Assembly (NCBI GenBank): GCA_903833215.1
Contig: CAILEM010000061.1
Span: 1 to 64,000 of the forward strand
DNA: 64,000 nucleotides
Source: an uncultured Armatimonadota bacterium
GTDB lineage: Bacteria > Armatimonadota > Fimbriimonadia > Fimbriimonadales > Fimbriimonadaceae
Direction of reading: 5' to 3'
A program made the translations under genes and the position numbers. This document shows positions 9,126 through 18,141 of the stretch, piece by piece. Under the pieces are notes generated by a model. It was not told where the DNA came from. It saw nothing but the letters and a program-made list of their open reading frames with translations, and ran no database searches. Each line of letters begins with the position of its first letter. Position 1 is the first letter of the stretch.

Positions 9126-9131
9126 TACTAT
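9126..9131 (+). promoter_or_regulatory. -10 box of leaderless ferritin-VIT gene
   Basis: TACTAT followed by six bases (GGACGG) and then ATG at 9138. This spacing places the transcription start at or next to the start codon. Confidence 0.5.
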
Positions 9132-9137
9132 GGACGG

Positions 9138-10316
9138 ATGCATCACATTTCTCCGAACGAGCCGGATCCTAACCTCACTCCGGGCGAGCGTCTGGTTCAG
9201 CTTGTGTCTGCTAATTGGGCGCTTGAGATGGATGGAACTGCGATGTATGCCATGTTGGCTGAGCGAGAATCGATCCCTGAAAGACGGTCGATTTTTCAAA
9301 AGCTGAGCCTTCTTGAGAAGAAACATGCGGATATGTGGGCAAAGCGCCTCGCCGAACTGGGGGCTTCTCCACCTGCCGACCGCCCCAAGACGAGCCATTC
9401 GCGAAAAGACTTTTCGCAGATGGAAAGCATGCACGACATCATTCTGGAAGTCGAGTCAGAAGAGCGCCACGACGTTGCCAGTTATCTCAAGCAGATGCGC
9501 GAGGTACACGATGAAGAGACAAAGGCGCTCCTTCGTCAGGTCGTGCTCGATGAGTTCACCCACGCTCACGTTTTGAACCGCCTACTCGCTCAAAGCGGGG
9601 ACCGATCTGCCCTTGAATACCTGCTTCACCGTCAACGGCAAGGAACCGGTAGCTGGATCGGCGATGCGATTTACGGAGTGAACGATGGCCTCGGCGCGAT
9701 CTTTGGGATTGTCAGTGGCGTCTCGGGTGCAACTCTTGGGAACAGCCGATTTGTATTGCTGGCGGGTATCGCAGGCATGATCGCGAGTGCACTATCGATG
9801 GGATCGGGTGCGTACCTTGCCGCTAAGAGCGAACGCGAAATCTTTGAGGCAGAGCTTCATCGGGAGCGCATCCTTTTGAAGGAGAATCCTCACGCAGCGC
9901 AAGAGGAACTTGCTTTGTTCTATGAACTCAAAGGCGTACCACCTGAGGACGCGAAGAAGATCGCCGAATATCTTGCTGCGGACCCCGATCAGTTCCTAAA
10001 GGTGATGACGGCGGAGAAGTTGAACCTGACTGAAGACGGACTTTCGAATCCAATCACTTCGGCATTGTCAGGTTCGATCTCGACCGCAGTTGGAGCATTT
10101 ATCCCGATCATTCCGTTCTTCTTCATGCACGGAATTCCGGCCGTCATAGCTGCTGCGGTGATCTCACTCGTCGCACACTTTGCAGTTGGGGCGGCAAAGA
10201 GCCTCGTCACTGTTCGACCTTGGTGGAGCAGTGGGCTCGAGATGACGTTGGTTGGTGCTGCTGAAGGCATCGTCACCTACATTGTCGGGATTGGACTTGG
10301 TGGCATCGGGGCCTAA
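9138..10316 (+). CDS. Ferritin-like/VIT1 fusion membrane iron or manganese transporter
   Basis: Membrane protein of 392 aa that probably exports or stores Fe2+/Mn2+, like MbfA-type proteins. Residues 1-165 form a rubrerythrin-like four-helix domain with carboxylate/His metal ligands (EMDGTAMYAMLAERE, LEKKHADMW, SEERHDV, DEFTHAHVL). Residues from about 175 on are a CCC1/VIT1 domain: GDAIYGVNDGLGAIFGIVSG, then further hydrophobic segments (GAFIPIIPFFF, VISLVAHFAV and a final Gly-rich helix). I chose ATG 9138 because the TACTAT box is six bases upstream. Longer in-frame readings would overlap the divergent SDR gene and add non-conserved residues. Its stop overlaps the convergent recQ stop by 4 bases. 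Confidence 0.85.
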   Translation: MHHISPNEPDPNLTPGERLVQLVSANWALEMDGTAMYAMLAERESIPERRSIFQKLSLLEKKHADMWAKRLAELGASPPADRPKTSHSRKDFSQMESMHDIILEVESEERHDVASYLKQMREVHDEETKALLRQVVLDEFTHAHVLNRLLAQSGDRSALEYLLHRQRQGTGSWIGDAIYGVNDGLGAIFGIVSGVSGATLGNSRFVLLAGIAGMIASALSMGSGAYLAAKSEREIFEAELHRERILLKENPHAAQEELALFYELKGVPPEDAKKIAEYLAADPDQFLKVMTAEKLNLTEDGLSNPITSALSGSISTAVGAFIPIIPFFFMHGIPAVIAAAVISLVAHFAVGAAKSLVTVRPWWSSGLEMTLVGAAEGIVTYIVGIGLGGIGA

Positions 10317-12100
10317 CCGTTAAGCAAATCGAGGAAGGCTTGCCCAAAGCGGTCGGCCTTCTTCTCTCCGATTCCAGGTACGTGGAGCAAATCGTCTCGA
10401 TTCTTGGGCTTGAGCATCGCCATCTGCCTCAAGGTGTCGTCACCACAAATGATGTAAGCAGGTACTTGTTCCTTGTCCGCCAACTCTCGTCGCAGCGTTC
10501 TTAGGCGTTTGAACAGAGCTTCATCCATATCATCCATGTCGGCGGAAGATCCTTTCTTGCCCTTCTTTGGCTTCTCGACTTTGAGTCGAGGCTTGGCGAG
10601 CATGATTCGCTCTCCTTCTCGAAGAATGCCGCGTGTCGCCGGCGTGAGTTTGAGGATGCCGTAGTTTTCGGCGTCTTGCAGGAGCAAGCCGTGCTGGATG
10701 ACTTGGCGAATGATGCTCATCCACTCGTCAACCGTGTAGTGTTTGCCTTTGTTAAACGAGGGTAGGTCGTCGAAATTCGACTGCATGATCCGTGCGTTCT
10801 TCGATCCTCTTAGCACGTCGACGACCATCATGATTCCGAAGCGTTGGCGCAGTTCATACACGGCCATCAGGGCTAGTTTGACGTCATCAGTGGCGTCGTA
10901 AGTCGCGGGGCTGTCGAGGCAGATATCGCAGTTCATGCACGGACCGAGCATGGTTTCGCCGAAGTAGCTGAGGATCATTCGCCTTCGACAAATCTGGCCC
11001 TGGGCGAATTCCACGATGCTGTTGAGCTTTTTCAGCTCAATCGCGACTTGGGTTGGGTTCTCACCCATGGAAATCAACCGCTTGGCGGCGAGGATGTCAC
11101 CCGCGCTGAACAGAAGCAGCGCCTCGGATGCGAGTCCATCGCGTCCGGCACGACCGGTTTCTTGATAGTAGCCTTCCATGTTCTTGGGAAGGTCGTAGTG
11201 GATCACAAATCGGACATTGGGTTTATCGATGCCCATCCCGAACGCGACGGTGGCAACAACGACTTGAAGTTCGTCTTTTTGGAAGGCGTTTTGAACTCTT
11301 GATCGTTCTTCAGTCGAGTATCCGGCGTGATAGGACGCGGCGTCGATTCCCAACTTCCTAAGGTGCTCACTGACTTCGTCGACTCGCTTTCTACTCAGGC
11401 AGTACACAATGCCGGACTCTCCCTCATGTGCCTTGATGTAGTTGGCGACTTGGGCCTGAGGTTTGCTCTTCTCGACGACCGTGTAGCGGATGTTCGGCCG
11501 GTCGAAGCCGGAGACGAATACGTCCGGAGTTTTGAGTTGAAGGCGAAGGAGGATATCTCCCCTCGTTTGGGTGTCTGCAGTCGCGGTCAGGGCAATGAAG
11601 GGGATGTCAGGAAACTTGGGCCGGAGCTGCCCGAGTTGGACATATTCCGGGCGGAAGTCGTGTCCCCACTGCGACACACAGTGGGCTTCATCGATGGCAA
11701 TCAACCCGACCTTCAGTTTCCGCAGCTTCTCCTGAAACTCCGGCATCATGAGCCTTTCCGGGGCGACGTAAAGCAGGTCCAGCTTGCCTGCCTCAAGAGC
11801 GTTGAGAACGCCGCGAGCTTCTCCAGCAGTCAGTGAAGAGTTATAGAACGCCGCCTCAACCCCGTTCTGCTTGAGCGCGTCCACCTGGTCCTTCATCAGC
11901 GAGATGAGTGGCGAGACGACGATTGCGACTCCATCGCGCAGCAAAGCTGGGATTTGGTAGCAAAGCGATTTGCCCGCGCCGGTAGGCATCAAAACAAAAC
12001 AGTCTCGTCCTGCCAGCACTGATTCGATAATGTTCTGCTGCGGCGCACGAAACGACTCGTAGCCAAAAACCTTTCGAAGCGTATCAAGCGCGGCTTGCAT
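10313..12100 (-). CDS. recQ: ATP-dependent DNA helicase RecQ
   Basis: 3'-5' superfamily 2 helicase for recombination and fork repair, 595 aa. Helicase motifs: Walker A MPTGAGKSLCYQ (about 36-50), DEAH box IDEAHCVSQWGHDFR, ALTATAD and GRAGRDG. The RecQ C-terminal zinc site is visible as QICRRR..CMNCDIC (four Cys). An HRDC domain is at the C terminus (DDLLHVPGIGEKKADRFG). The start at ATG 12100 (MQAALDTLRKVFGYESFR) aligns with the usual RecQ N terminus. An upstream in-frame TTG would add a Trp/Cys-rich tail. It is convergent with the ferritin-VIT gene. Confidence 0.95.
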   Translation of the reverse strand: MQAALDTLRKVFGYESFRAPQQNIIESVLAGRDCFVLMPTGAGKSLCYQIPALLRDGVAIVVSPLISLMKDQVDALKQNGVEAAFYNSSLTAGEARGVLNALEAGKLDLLYVAPERLMMPEFQEKLRKLKVGLIAIDEAHCVSQWGHDFRPEYVQLGQLRPKFPDIPFIALTATADTQTRGDILLRLQLKTPDVFVSGFDRPNIRYTVVEKSKPQAQVANYIKAHEGESGIVYCLSRKRVDEVSEHLRKLGIDAASYHAGYSTEERSRVQNAFQKDELQVVVATVAFGMGIDKPNVRFVIHYDLPKNMEGYYQETGRAGRDGLASEALLLFSAGDILAAKRLISMGENPTQVAIELKKLNSIVEFAQGQICRRRMILSYFGETMLGPCMNCDICLDSPATYDATDDVKLALMAVYELRQRFGIMMVVDVLRGSKNARIMQSNFDDLPSFNKGKHYTVDEWMSIIRQVIQHGLLLQDAENYGILKLTPATRGILREGERIMLAKPRLKVEKPKKGKKGSSADMDDMDEALFKRLRTLRRELADKEQVPAYIICGDDTLRQMAMLKPKNRDDLLHVPGIGEKKADRFGQAFLDLLNG

Positions 12101-12127
12101 GAGGAACCAACAAGGTACCCAAGGCAA

Positions 12128-12416
12128 GGAAGCCTTCCCTGTGGGCCCTTTGGCCCATGGAAAGAATGGACCAAAAAAATACGGCTTTCGCTCCGTGACC
12201 GGAACCGGATGGCATGTGAAGCACGTCTTACGCCCTGGGCATGTGGATATTGAGCCTAAGTTGTCAAGGTAAACGGCTGTCTGACTGGCTTACGTTGCAG
12301 TCGCGTGAATCGGCGAAACGTCCGGAAAATAGCGTCACGGAAAACAGTGACGCATCCCTGTTTTTGGGCGTCCCCATACTGGGAATTGGGCCCTCTCCAA
12401 GGATTGGGACGAAGCC
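12128..12416. promoter_or_regulatory. Intergenic region between recQ and kinase, with hairpins
   Basis: Divergent upstream region of 289 bases. It holds two palindromes near recQ (GGAAGCCTTCC at 12128-12138 and TGGGCC..GGCCCA at 12142-12157). It also has a perfect 7-bp hairpin, GCGTCAC/GTGACGC (12332-12353), followed by TTTTT at 12361-12365, about 50 bases before the kinase start. The last could be an attenuator or leader element. I recognise no known riboswitch consensus. Confidence 0.3.
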
Positions 12417-14135
12417 ATGAGAGCCTCACTTCCGTACAACGAAGCCGATCGCCTCGAAGCACTTCGGAAGTATCAGATTCTCGATACGGCCGATGAGCTT
12501 GTTTACGACGACTTGGTGATGCTCGCGGCTTCGATTTGCGGAACGCCGATGGCCGCGATCTCGTTCCTTGACGAATCACGGATGTGGTTTAAGGCTCGCA
12601 TCGGTCTCCCGTTCCGCGAAGCAGACCGAGACCTGTCGTTTTGTGGGCATGCCATTCTGCGACCCGACCAAGTCTTGGTTGTGCCGGACGCAACGACAGA
12701 TCCGCGATTTGCTGACAACGATCTTGTGCGGGGTCGAACCCAATTTCGGTTCTATGCCGGCGCGCCAATGGTGAATCCGGAGGGGTATCCGCTCGGAACT
12801 CTTTTTGTCATAGATAATCACGCCAGACCCACAACTCCCGCCCAGGTAGAAGCCCTACGGGCGTTGGGCAGGCAGGCTATTTCTCAACTTGAATTGCGGC
12901 GACTGAAAAACACACTTCGGGATCAAACCGATGTGCTGATGAAGGCAAAGGAAGATTCAAAAGCTGCCGAAAAGGCGAAGTCGATCTTTCTTGCCAATAT
13001 CAGCCACGAAATTCGAACTCCGATGAACGGCGTTGTCGGAGTGACCTCTTTGCTGGGTGCCACCCCTCTTTCGGAGAGGCAAAAGCATTATGTTGAGACG
13101 ATCGAGAAGAGCGCAGAAGGTTTGCTGCATGTGCTCTCGAATATCCTCGATTTCTCAAAGAACGAGATGTCTTCGCCGGTGGCAGAGCTTGCACCCATTG
13201 ATTTGCATTCCGTCATCGACAACTTGGCGGACATGATGCGGCCAGTGGCGCTCACGAAGCAGTTGCGCTTTATTGCGAGTGTCGATGAAGAATTGCGACG
13301 CCCCTTGATCGGGGACTCTCTGCGACTCCAACAAATTCTAACGAACCTTATCGGGAATGCCCTGAAGTTCACCCCACAAGGAACCGTAGAGATCAGCGTC
13401 GGGCTTGTCAGGCAGGCTCCCGACAGCATGACGGTGCGATTCCAAATTCAGGATACGGGCATCGGCATCGCGAAGGATCGGCAAGCAGCCATCTTCGACG
13501 AGTTTATTCAAGTTGACCAGGGCACCCAACGCAAATATAGTGGGGCAGGGCTGGGGCTAAGCATTGCACGTCAGCTTGCTCGCGTGGTTGGTACAAAAAT
13601 CGAAATCAAGAGCGAGATTGGCATCGGAAGCACCTTTTGGTTTGACTTGGTCATGCCTTTCGAGATAAAGGAAGAAGCGAATCAAACCGTGCCTGCGGGC
13701 ATTCCTGAAGAACCCATCCATCGGGTTCCTCGCGTGTTGGTAGCGGAAGATAATGAAGTGAATAGCCTCGTGCTATGTTCGATGCTCGAACATCATGGTT
13801 GTGAGGTCGTCAGCGTTGGAGACGGTGACCGCGCCGTAAAAGCGATCGAATCCCAAACGTTCGATCTCGTTTTCATGGATGTGCAGATGCCGACCATGGA
13901 TGGAGTTGAGGCGACGAAACTCATTCGCTCCATGGCAGGGGCAAGACGACGCGTGCCGATCATCGCCCTAACGGCAAGCGTTTTGAAGGAAGACGCTTTG
14001 ATGTGCGAGGCTGCCGGGATGGATGACTTCATCAGCAAACCGGTGAATGAGAAAGTGATCTCCCATGCCCTCAAGCGTTGGGTTGCTCGCGCCGACGCCT
14101 CTATGGGAACGCGCTCCGTTGACCGTCTGTTCTAA
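12417..14135 (+). CDS. GAF-domain hybrid sensor histidine kinase with receiver
   Basis: Soluble hybrid kinase, 572 aa. GAF sensor at about 20-160 (LAASICGTPMAAISFLDESR, with DLSFCGHAI and GTLFVID). A short coiled linker follows. HisKA has phospho-acceptor His197 in ISHEIRTPMNG. HATPase_c shows the N box (NLIGNALKFTPQGT), G1 (DTGIGI) and G2 (GAGLGLSI). The receiver domain has phospho-acceptor Asp488 in MDVQMPTMDG and the conserved Lys in ISKPVN. There is no membrane segment, so the signal is intracellular. There is no output regulator next door. Start ATG 12417 lacks a clear Shine-Dalgarno sequence; GGGACGAAG lies just upstream. Confidence 0.92.
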   Translation: MRASLPYNEADRLEALRKYQILDTADELVYDDLVMLAASICGTPMAAISFLDESRMWFKARIGLPFREADRDLSFCGHAILRPDQVLVVPDATTDPRFADNDLVRGRTQFRFYAGAPMVNPEGYPLGTLFVIDNHARPTTPAQVEALRALGRQAISQLELRRLKNTLRDQTDVLMKAKEDSKAAEKAKSIFLANISHEIRTPMNGVVGVTSLLGATPLSERQKHYVETIEKSAEGLLHVLSNILDFSKNEMSSPVAELAPIDLHSVIDNLADMMRPVALTKQLRFIASVDEELRRPLIGDSLRLQQILTNLIGNALKFTPQGTVEISVGLVRQAPDSMTVRFQIQDTGIGIAKDRQAAIFDEFIQVDQGTQRKYSGAGLGLSIARQLARVVGTKIEIKSEIGIGSTFWFDLVMPFEIKEEANQTVPAGIPEEPIHRVPRVLVAEDNEVNSLVLCSMLEHHGCEVVSVGDGDRAVKAIESQTFDLVFMDVQMPTMDGVEATKLIRSMAGARRRVPIIALTASVLKEDALMCEAAGMDDFISKPVNEKVISHALKRWVARADASMGTRSVDRLF

Positions 14136-14140
14136 CCTGC

Positions 14141-14146
14141 CACAAT
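14141..14146 (+). promoter_or_regulatory. -10 box of leaderless hisS
   Basis: CACAAT, then seven bases (AGAGCCT), then ATG at 14154, with no ribosome-binding site. Confidence 0.45.
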
Positions 14147-14153
14147 AGAGCCT

Positions 14154-15410
14154 ATGCGTTATCAGGCTCCTCGCGGTACAGAGGATGTGCTTCCTACCGA
14201 CTCGTACAAATGGCTGAAGGTCGAATCGACTTTTCGCGAATTAGCGCGTCGGTACGGGTATCTCGAACTTCGAACACCAACTTTTGAAGACACCGATGTG
14301 TTTCTTCGAACCGCTGGTGAAACCAGTGACATCGTCTCAAAGGAGATGTACACCTTCACCGACAAGGGTGGTCGAAGTATCAGCCTGAAGCCGGAAGGAA
14401 CTGCTCCCGCCATGCGGGCGCTCCTTGAGCACAATTTGTGCCCACCGGGTGTCGTGACGAGGATGTCCTACATCATTCCCATTTTCCGTTACGACCGTCC
14501 GCAGAAAGGGCGTTATCGAGAGGCTCACCAGGTCGGACTTGAGTTGGTGGGTTCGCCGTCGGCAACGGCGGATGCGGAAGTCATCGAGATTACGGTTCGC
14601 TTCTACGAGGCATTGGGAATCACCGATTCCGTTGCCAAATTAAACTCCTTGGGGCGAGATGAGTGTCGAGCGAAATTCCGTGAAGCGATCCTACAACACT
14701 CGGCGGCATTTTTGGCTGACCAGACCCAGGAGATGCAGGATAAGGTTCACAAGAATCCGCTTCGATTGCTTGATAGCAAAGATCCGGCTGCACAAGAGGC
14801 GATCAAGTCGATTCCGCCAATCACCGACTACCTTGAGGATGAATCGCGCGCCCGCTTTGACAAGATCCAAGAACTCCTGACCGACGCCGGAGTGAAATTC
14901 GAGGTTGCTCCGGACATCGTCCGCGGGCTGGACTACTACACAGAAACGGTCTTTGAAGTGCTTTCCAATAAGCTTGGAGCACAAAGCTCACTGTGTGGTG
15001 GTGGCCGTTACGATAACTTGGTAAAGGACCTTGGCGGATCGTCAACCCCGAGCGTGGGAGTTGCGATGGGTATCGAACGAGCGATCATCGTCATGGATGA
15101 GGCGGGTCTGTGGGATGGTGGAACGAAGCCAGATGTGTTTGTCGTACAAGCCACCGAGAGTGCTTTCAAGACATGTCAGTCTCTGGTGCGACAGCTTCGC
15201 TCTCAGGGACTCATTACGTTGGTGGATATCGATGGAAAGAGCATGAAGTCTCAGCTTCGGCAAGCTGATAAAAGTGGTGCCGCCATCGCCTTGATTTTGG
15301 GCGACGATGAGCTTGCCAAAGGCTCCGTTCAACTCAAAAAGCTTGGTTCCAGCGAGCAGATTGAGGTTTCAATCGAAGCTGTTTCTCAGAAGGTGCTGGA
15401 ACTGCGGTGA
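14154..15410 (+). CDS. hisS: Histidyl-tRNA synthetase
   Basis: Class II aminoacyl-tRNA synthetase charging tRNA-His, 418 aa, normal length. The N terminus YQAPRGTEDVLP is the family signature. Motif 1 region is near 30-60. Motif 2 begins at FRYDRPQKGRYREAHQVGLE, with its characteristic Arg. The histidine-specific loop is GLDYYTETVFEV, with SSLCGGGRYDNLV and the motif 3 region SVGVAMGIERAI. The anticodon-binding domain is at the C terminus (DVFVVQATESAF to end). The mRNA is probably leaderless. The next gene begins at GTG overlapping the hisS stop (GTGA), so they are translationally coupled. Confidence 0.96.
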   Translation: MRYQAPRGTEDVLPTDSYKWLKVESTFRELARRYGYLELRTPTFEDTDVFLRTAGETSDIVSKEMYTFTDKGGRSISLKPEGTAPAMRALLEHNLCPPGVVTRMSYIIPIFRYDRPQKGRYREAHQVGLELVGSPSATADAEVIEITVRFYEALGITDSVAKLNSLGRDECRAKFREAILQHSAAFLADQTQEMQDKVHKNPLRLLDSKDPAAQEAIKSIPPITDYLEDESRARFDKIQELLTDAGVKFEVAPDIVRGLDYYTETVFEVLSNKLGAQSSLCGGGRYDNLVKDLGGSSTPSVGVAMGIERAIIVMDEAGLWDGGTKPDVFVVQATESAFKTCQSLVRQLRSQGLITLVDIDGKSMKSQLRQADKSGAAIALILGDDELAKGSVQLKKLGSSEQIEVSIEAVSQKVLELR

Positions 15411-16279
15411 AGCGATTGCTGATTTTGGGCGCGTTCGCGGCAAGCAGATTTGCCGTAGCGCAGATTCCCGATATTCAGCTTCATTGCGACTTTACGGGCA
15501 GCCTCCGAGGGTCCAATAACCAGCCTTCGTTGTTCCAGTTTTACGACGTGATGGGGCGGCCGAGTACGGTCAGCCTCTCGTTCTTTACGCAACAGGGCTT
15601 CCGAGTTTACGCGGCAGAGAAGCTACAACACCTTCCGGGAGATCCCGAGGGTGACCCGTTCGATGAATACTATTTTGAGGACGAGGGGATTTGGCGAATT
15701 GGCAAGCAATACCTTCCATTCGGGTCGGGAAGGATCTTTCGCGAAAGTGCCTTGGCTGCGCGGGGTGACACGAACCTGATCGTAGATAGTGTGCCGATTA
15801 CGTTCGCTCTCGCGGATGGTGGCGATGGATACGAGCGGGGTGCTACAGGGCGGATCGGCTCGATGATCGGCGCAAGTTTTGCCGTTGGCCGCCACTTTGG
15901 AATCCCTGCCACGTCGCTTGACAATATTCGACGCCCAGAGGATGCATTGGGAAAGGGAAGGGGTTGGCGCGAGGTTTACGGTGTCGATATTTCGCGGCGC
16001 ATTTCGCATTGGACTCTTCGAGCTGAGGGGATTAGTTTTCAGAAAGGTGAGACCATCCTCGATCCTAACTTGTCGGTTTTGGAACTCTCTGCATCTCTTG
16101 ACCCGAAGCGCGGTGAATCCACGACGATCGCGTGGACCCGCACCGCGCCAAATCGCCAGGATTTCTATCGAATTCAAGGTTCGTTTGCGGTGGTCAAACG
16201 CGTCACTTTCGAACCCATGGTGAGGTTCCGGGATGGGTCGATGTACGACATTGTTCTACAGATGCGAGTTAGGTTCTAG
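15407..16279 (+). CDS. Outer-membrane beta-barrel-like secreted protein
   Basis: Protein of 290 aa with signal peptide (MKRLLILGAFAASRFAVAQ). Most of the sequence alternates short amphipathic strands, many flanked by aromatic residues (HWTLRAEGISFQ, VTFEPMVRFRDGSMY). It ends in VLQMRVRF, a terminal Phe typical of the BAM targeting signal of outer-membrane proteins. A barrel-shaped porin or an envelope structural protein is inferred; no specific family is recognised. It starts with GTG at 15407, overlapping the hisS stop by four bases, so hisS and this gene form a transcriptional unit despite unrelated roles. Confidence 0.65.
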   Translation: MKRLLILGAFAASRFAVAQIPDIQLHCDFTGSLRGSNNQPSLFQFYDVMGRPSTVSLSFFTQQGFRVYAAEKLQHLPGDPEGDPFDEYYFEDEGIWRIGKQYLPFGSGRIFRESALAARGDTNLIVDSVPITFALADGGDGYERGATGRIGSMIGASFAVGRHFGIPATSLDNIRRPEDALGKGRGWREVYGVDISRRISHWTLRAEGISFQKGETILDPNLSVLELSASLDPKRGESTTIAWTRTAPNRQDFYRIQGSFAVVKRVTFEPMVRFRDGSMYDIVLQMRVRF

Positions 16280-16302
16280 AGGCAGAAGCCCATCTCACGG
16301 CT

Positions 16303-16308
16303 TATAAT
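16303..16308 (+). promoter_or_regulatory. -10 box of leaderless DUF1801-APH operon
   Basis: A consensus TATAAT followed by seven bases (GGTCGCC) and ATG 16316. This argues against an in-frame ATG at 16307, which lies inside the box. Confidence 0.6.
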
Positions 16309-16315
16309 GGTCGCC

Positions 16316-16759
16316 ATGACGAGTGGCGCGAAATCGGCAGAGGAGTACTTGGCTGAGCTTCCCGACGACAGACGCGGGGCGTTGACCAAGGTTAGAGAAG
16401 TGATCTTGGCGAACCTTCCCGAGGGGTTCCATGAGGGGATTCTTTATGGCCTGATTGGATATTACGTGCCGCTGGAAATCTATCCCGTCAAGAATGGGGT
16501 GCCGCTGTCCTACATCGGTCTTGCGTCCCAGAAGCACTACATGGCTGTTTACTTGATGCAGAACTGTTATCAAGACAATGACGACGATTGGTTTCGCAAG
16601 GCTTATCTGGCGACAGGCAAGAAACTAGACATGGGTAAGGGATGCGTCCGGTTCAAGAAATTGGAGGACCTGCCACTTGACCTGATTGCCCAGGCCGTTC
16701 GCAACACGACCATGGCTGATTTCGTCGCGGAAGTTGAGCGAGGGAAAAGGGCTAAATGA
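16316..16759 (+). CDS. DUF1801 (YdhG-like) domain protein
   Basis: Small soluble protein of 147 aa from the DUF1801 family. It shows the family layout: helical AEEYLAELPDDRRGALTKVREVILANLPEG, then YGLIGYYVPLEIYP, the core LSYIGLASQKHYMAVYLM, and GKGCVRFKKLEDLPLDLI near the end. Molecular function of the family is not established; a surface with similarity to ligand-binding folds is known only structurally. The start at 16316 is set by the TATAAT box. Its stop overlaps the next gene (ATGA), giving an operon of DUF1801, a second DUF1801-like protein and an APH-type kinase. Confidence 0.8.
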   Translation: MTSGAKSAEEYLAELPDDRRGALTKVREVILANLPEGFHEGILYGLIGYYVPLEIYPVKNGVPLSYIGLASQKHYMAVYLMQNCYQDNDDDWFRKAYLATGKKLDMGKGCVRFKKLEDLPLDLIAQAVRNTTMADFVAEVERGKRAK

Positions 16760-17220
16760 GCCTATCGAAGCGACATCCTCCAGAGGAGCTATTGAGCTTC
16801 CTTACTCGCTATCCGCCACAGATTACAGATCTGTTCTTGGCCGTTCGTGACAATGTGCTGGAGGTTGCCCCCGTGGCAACGGAGATCGTAACCAACGCTT
16901 CCTACACCGTAGCCTCAGGTTTCACTTTTACGCATTCGATCAAGCAAGCGTTTGTCTATGTGGGAGCCTATGCCGGACACGTGAACTTGGGGTTCACGTT
17001 TGGCTCAAGCCTGATTGATCCGGAAATGCGTCTCAAGGGCGATGGGAAATCAATGCGCCATATTTCGATTCGTCAACTGACCGACGCTGATGATCCTTAT
17101 TTGATGGAAATGCTTCAACAGGCAGTGTCTCTGGCGGCCAGGCCGAGCGAACCGCTTGAACCCAAGACGACGATTACCAAAATGAAGTCCGACTCCAATC
17201 CGCCCGAAGGGACCATTTAG
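16756..17220 (+). CDS. Second DUF1801-like protein
   Basis: 154-aa soluble protein. The region NASYTVASGFTFTHSIKQAFVYVGAY followed by HVNLGFTFGSSLIDPEMRLKG and GKSMRHISIRQLTD matches the variant DUF1801 group found in many soil bacteria. The function is unknown. It overlaps the previous gene by 4 bases (ATGA), and its stop TAG overlaps the GTG start of the kinase gene (TAGTG). Tight coupling suggests the three proteins are made together. The C-terminal 25 residues are polar and probably disordered. Confidence 0.72.
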   Translation: MSLSKRHPPEELLSFLTRYPPQITDLFLAVRDNVLEVAPVATEIVTNASYTVASGFTFTHSIKQAFVYVGAYAGHVNLGFTFGSSLIDPEMRLKGDGKSMRHISIRQLTDADDPYLMEMLQQAVSLAARPSEPLEPKTTITKMKSDSNPPEGTI

Positions 17221-18065
17221 TGGCGGAAAACCTCCAACTTAACTGGGTAAATCGCGCGGAAGAGTGTGCGCGTCGATGGAGCCTAACCGACATCATTTGG
17301 CGCCCTGATGTCAGTACGGCTCATGTTGGTCTGTGTGACAGCCCATTGGGTCCTGCGGTGGTGAAGGTGAGTATTGAACCTCGCATGGTCGGACCCGAGG
17401 CACTCGCGCTCTCACACTTCGGAGAATCCTGTCCAAAGGTTTACGGTGTCGCCGAGGACTGTGAATCCTTGCTTCTTGAAAGAATCGATGTTGCAGAGGA
17501 CCTTTCTGCCACCTATCCGTCCGCTCAGGAAGAGATCGAAGTATTCCTCCCCTTTCTGAAATCTGTACTGGCGCATTCGAACGTGCCAACTGGGTTTCCC
17601 ACGCTTCAGGAATATGCCGATGTGTTTTCCAGAGTCAAGGACCGTTCACCCAACTCGCAAGTCACCAAGATTCTCGACATGGGGCACCAACACAAAGCGA
17701 TGCTTATGGGGACTCCTAGCGAGAATCGGCTTCTGCATGGCGATATGCACCACTTCAACATTCTTCGGGATGTCAGCGGAAGGTGGAGGTTGATTGATCC
17801 CCACGGCGTGGTCGGCTACGCGTACTACGAGCTTGGGGCATTTCTTCGAAACCCATGGAAGGCTTGCTACACCGAACCAGGTGTGCTCTCGAGACTTGCG
17901 GAAAGAGTTGCCATGCTAGCCGTGCGATTGGGTATTTCCGAGTCTGAGGTTGCGATGTGGGGATTTTATGGCGCGGCATTCTCCGTTGCTTGGAGCCTGG
18001 AAGATGGTTCGGCGGATCTTGACGGAATGGTTGTCATGGCTGAATCGTGCCTCAGCTTGGCCTAA
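17220..18065 (+). CDS. APH(6)/hydroxyurea-type phosphotransferase
   Basis: Soluble kinase-like protein of 281 aa, related to the aminoglycoside/hydroxyurea resistance kinases (StrB type). ATP phosphate is likely transferred to a hydroxyl of a small molecule. Catalytic loop LLHGDMHHFNIL (Asp175) and the metal-binding Asp193 in RLIDPHGVVG are both present, so the enzyme looks active. The N-terminal lobe carries GPAVVKVS (Lys49). It starts with GTG at 17220, overlapping the preceding stop, and is the third gene of the leaderless operon. The chromosomal setting next to DUF1801 genes and no mobile element argues for a housekeeping or self-protection role, but antibiotic inactivation cannot be excluded. 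Confidence 0.82.
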   Translation: MAENLQLNWVNRAEECARRWSLTDIIWRPDVSTAHVGLCDSPLGPAVVKVSIEPRMVGPEALALSHFGESCPKVYGVAEDCESLLLERIDVAEDLSATYPSAQEEIEVFLPFLKSVLAHSNVPTGFPTLQEYADVFSRVKDRSPNSQVTKILDMGHQHKAMLMGTPSENRLLHGDMHHFNILRDVSGRWRLIDPHGVVGYAYYELGAFLRNPWKACYTEPGVLSRLAERVAMLAVRLGISESEVAMWGFYGAAFSVAWSLEDGSADLDGMVVMAESCLSLA

Positions 18066-18141
18066 TACATTTTTCTTCGGGGGGCATGGCAATTGGAATT
18101 CGAATCACTCACAATGACGTGTCAACGAACAGACGCAAGAG

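Noticed and set aside
8958-9137. N-terminal extension of the ferritin-VIT protein
   Set aside because: It would overlap the start of the divergent SDR gene, and the -10 box sits inside it.
12332-12365. Cyclic-di-GMP riboswitch upstream of the hybrid kinase
   Set aside because: A GTGACGC hairpin is present, but the GEMM consensus and receptor tetraloop are not.
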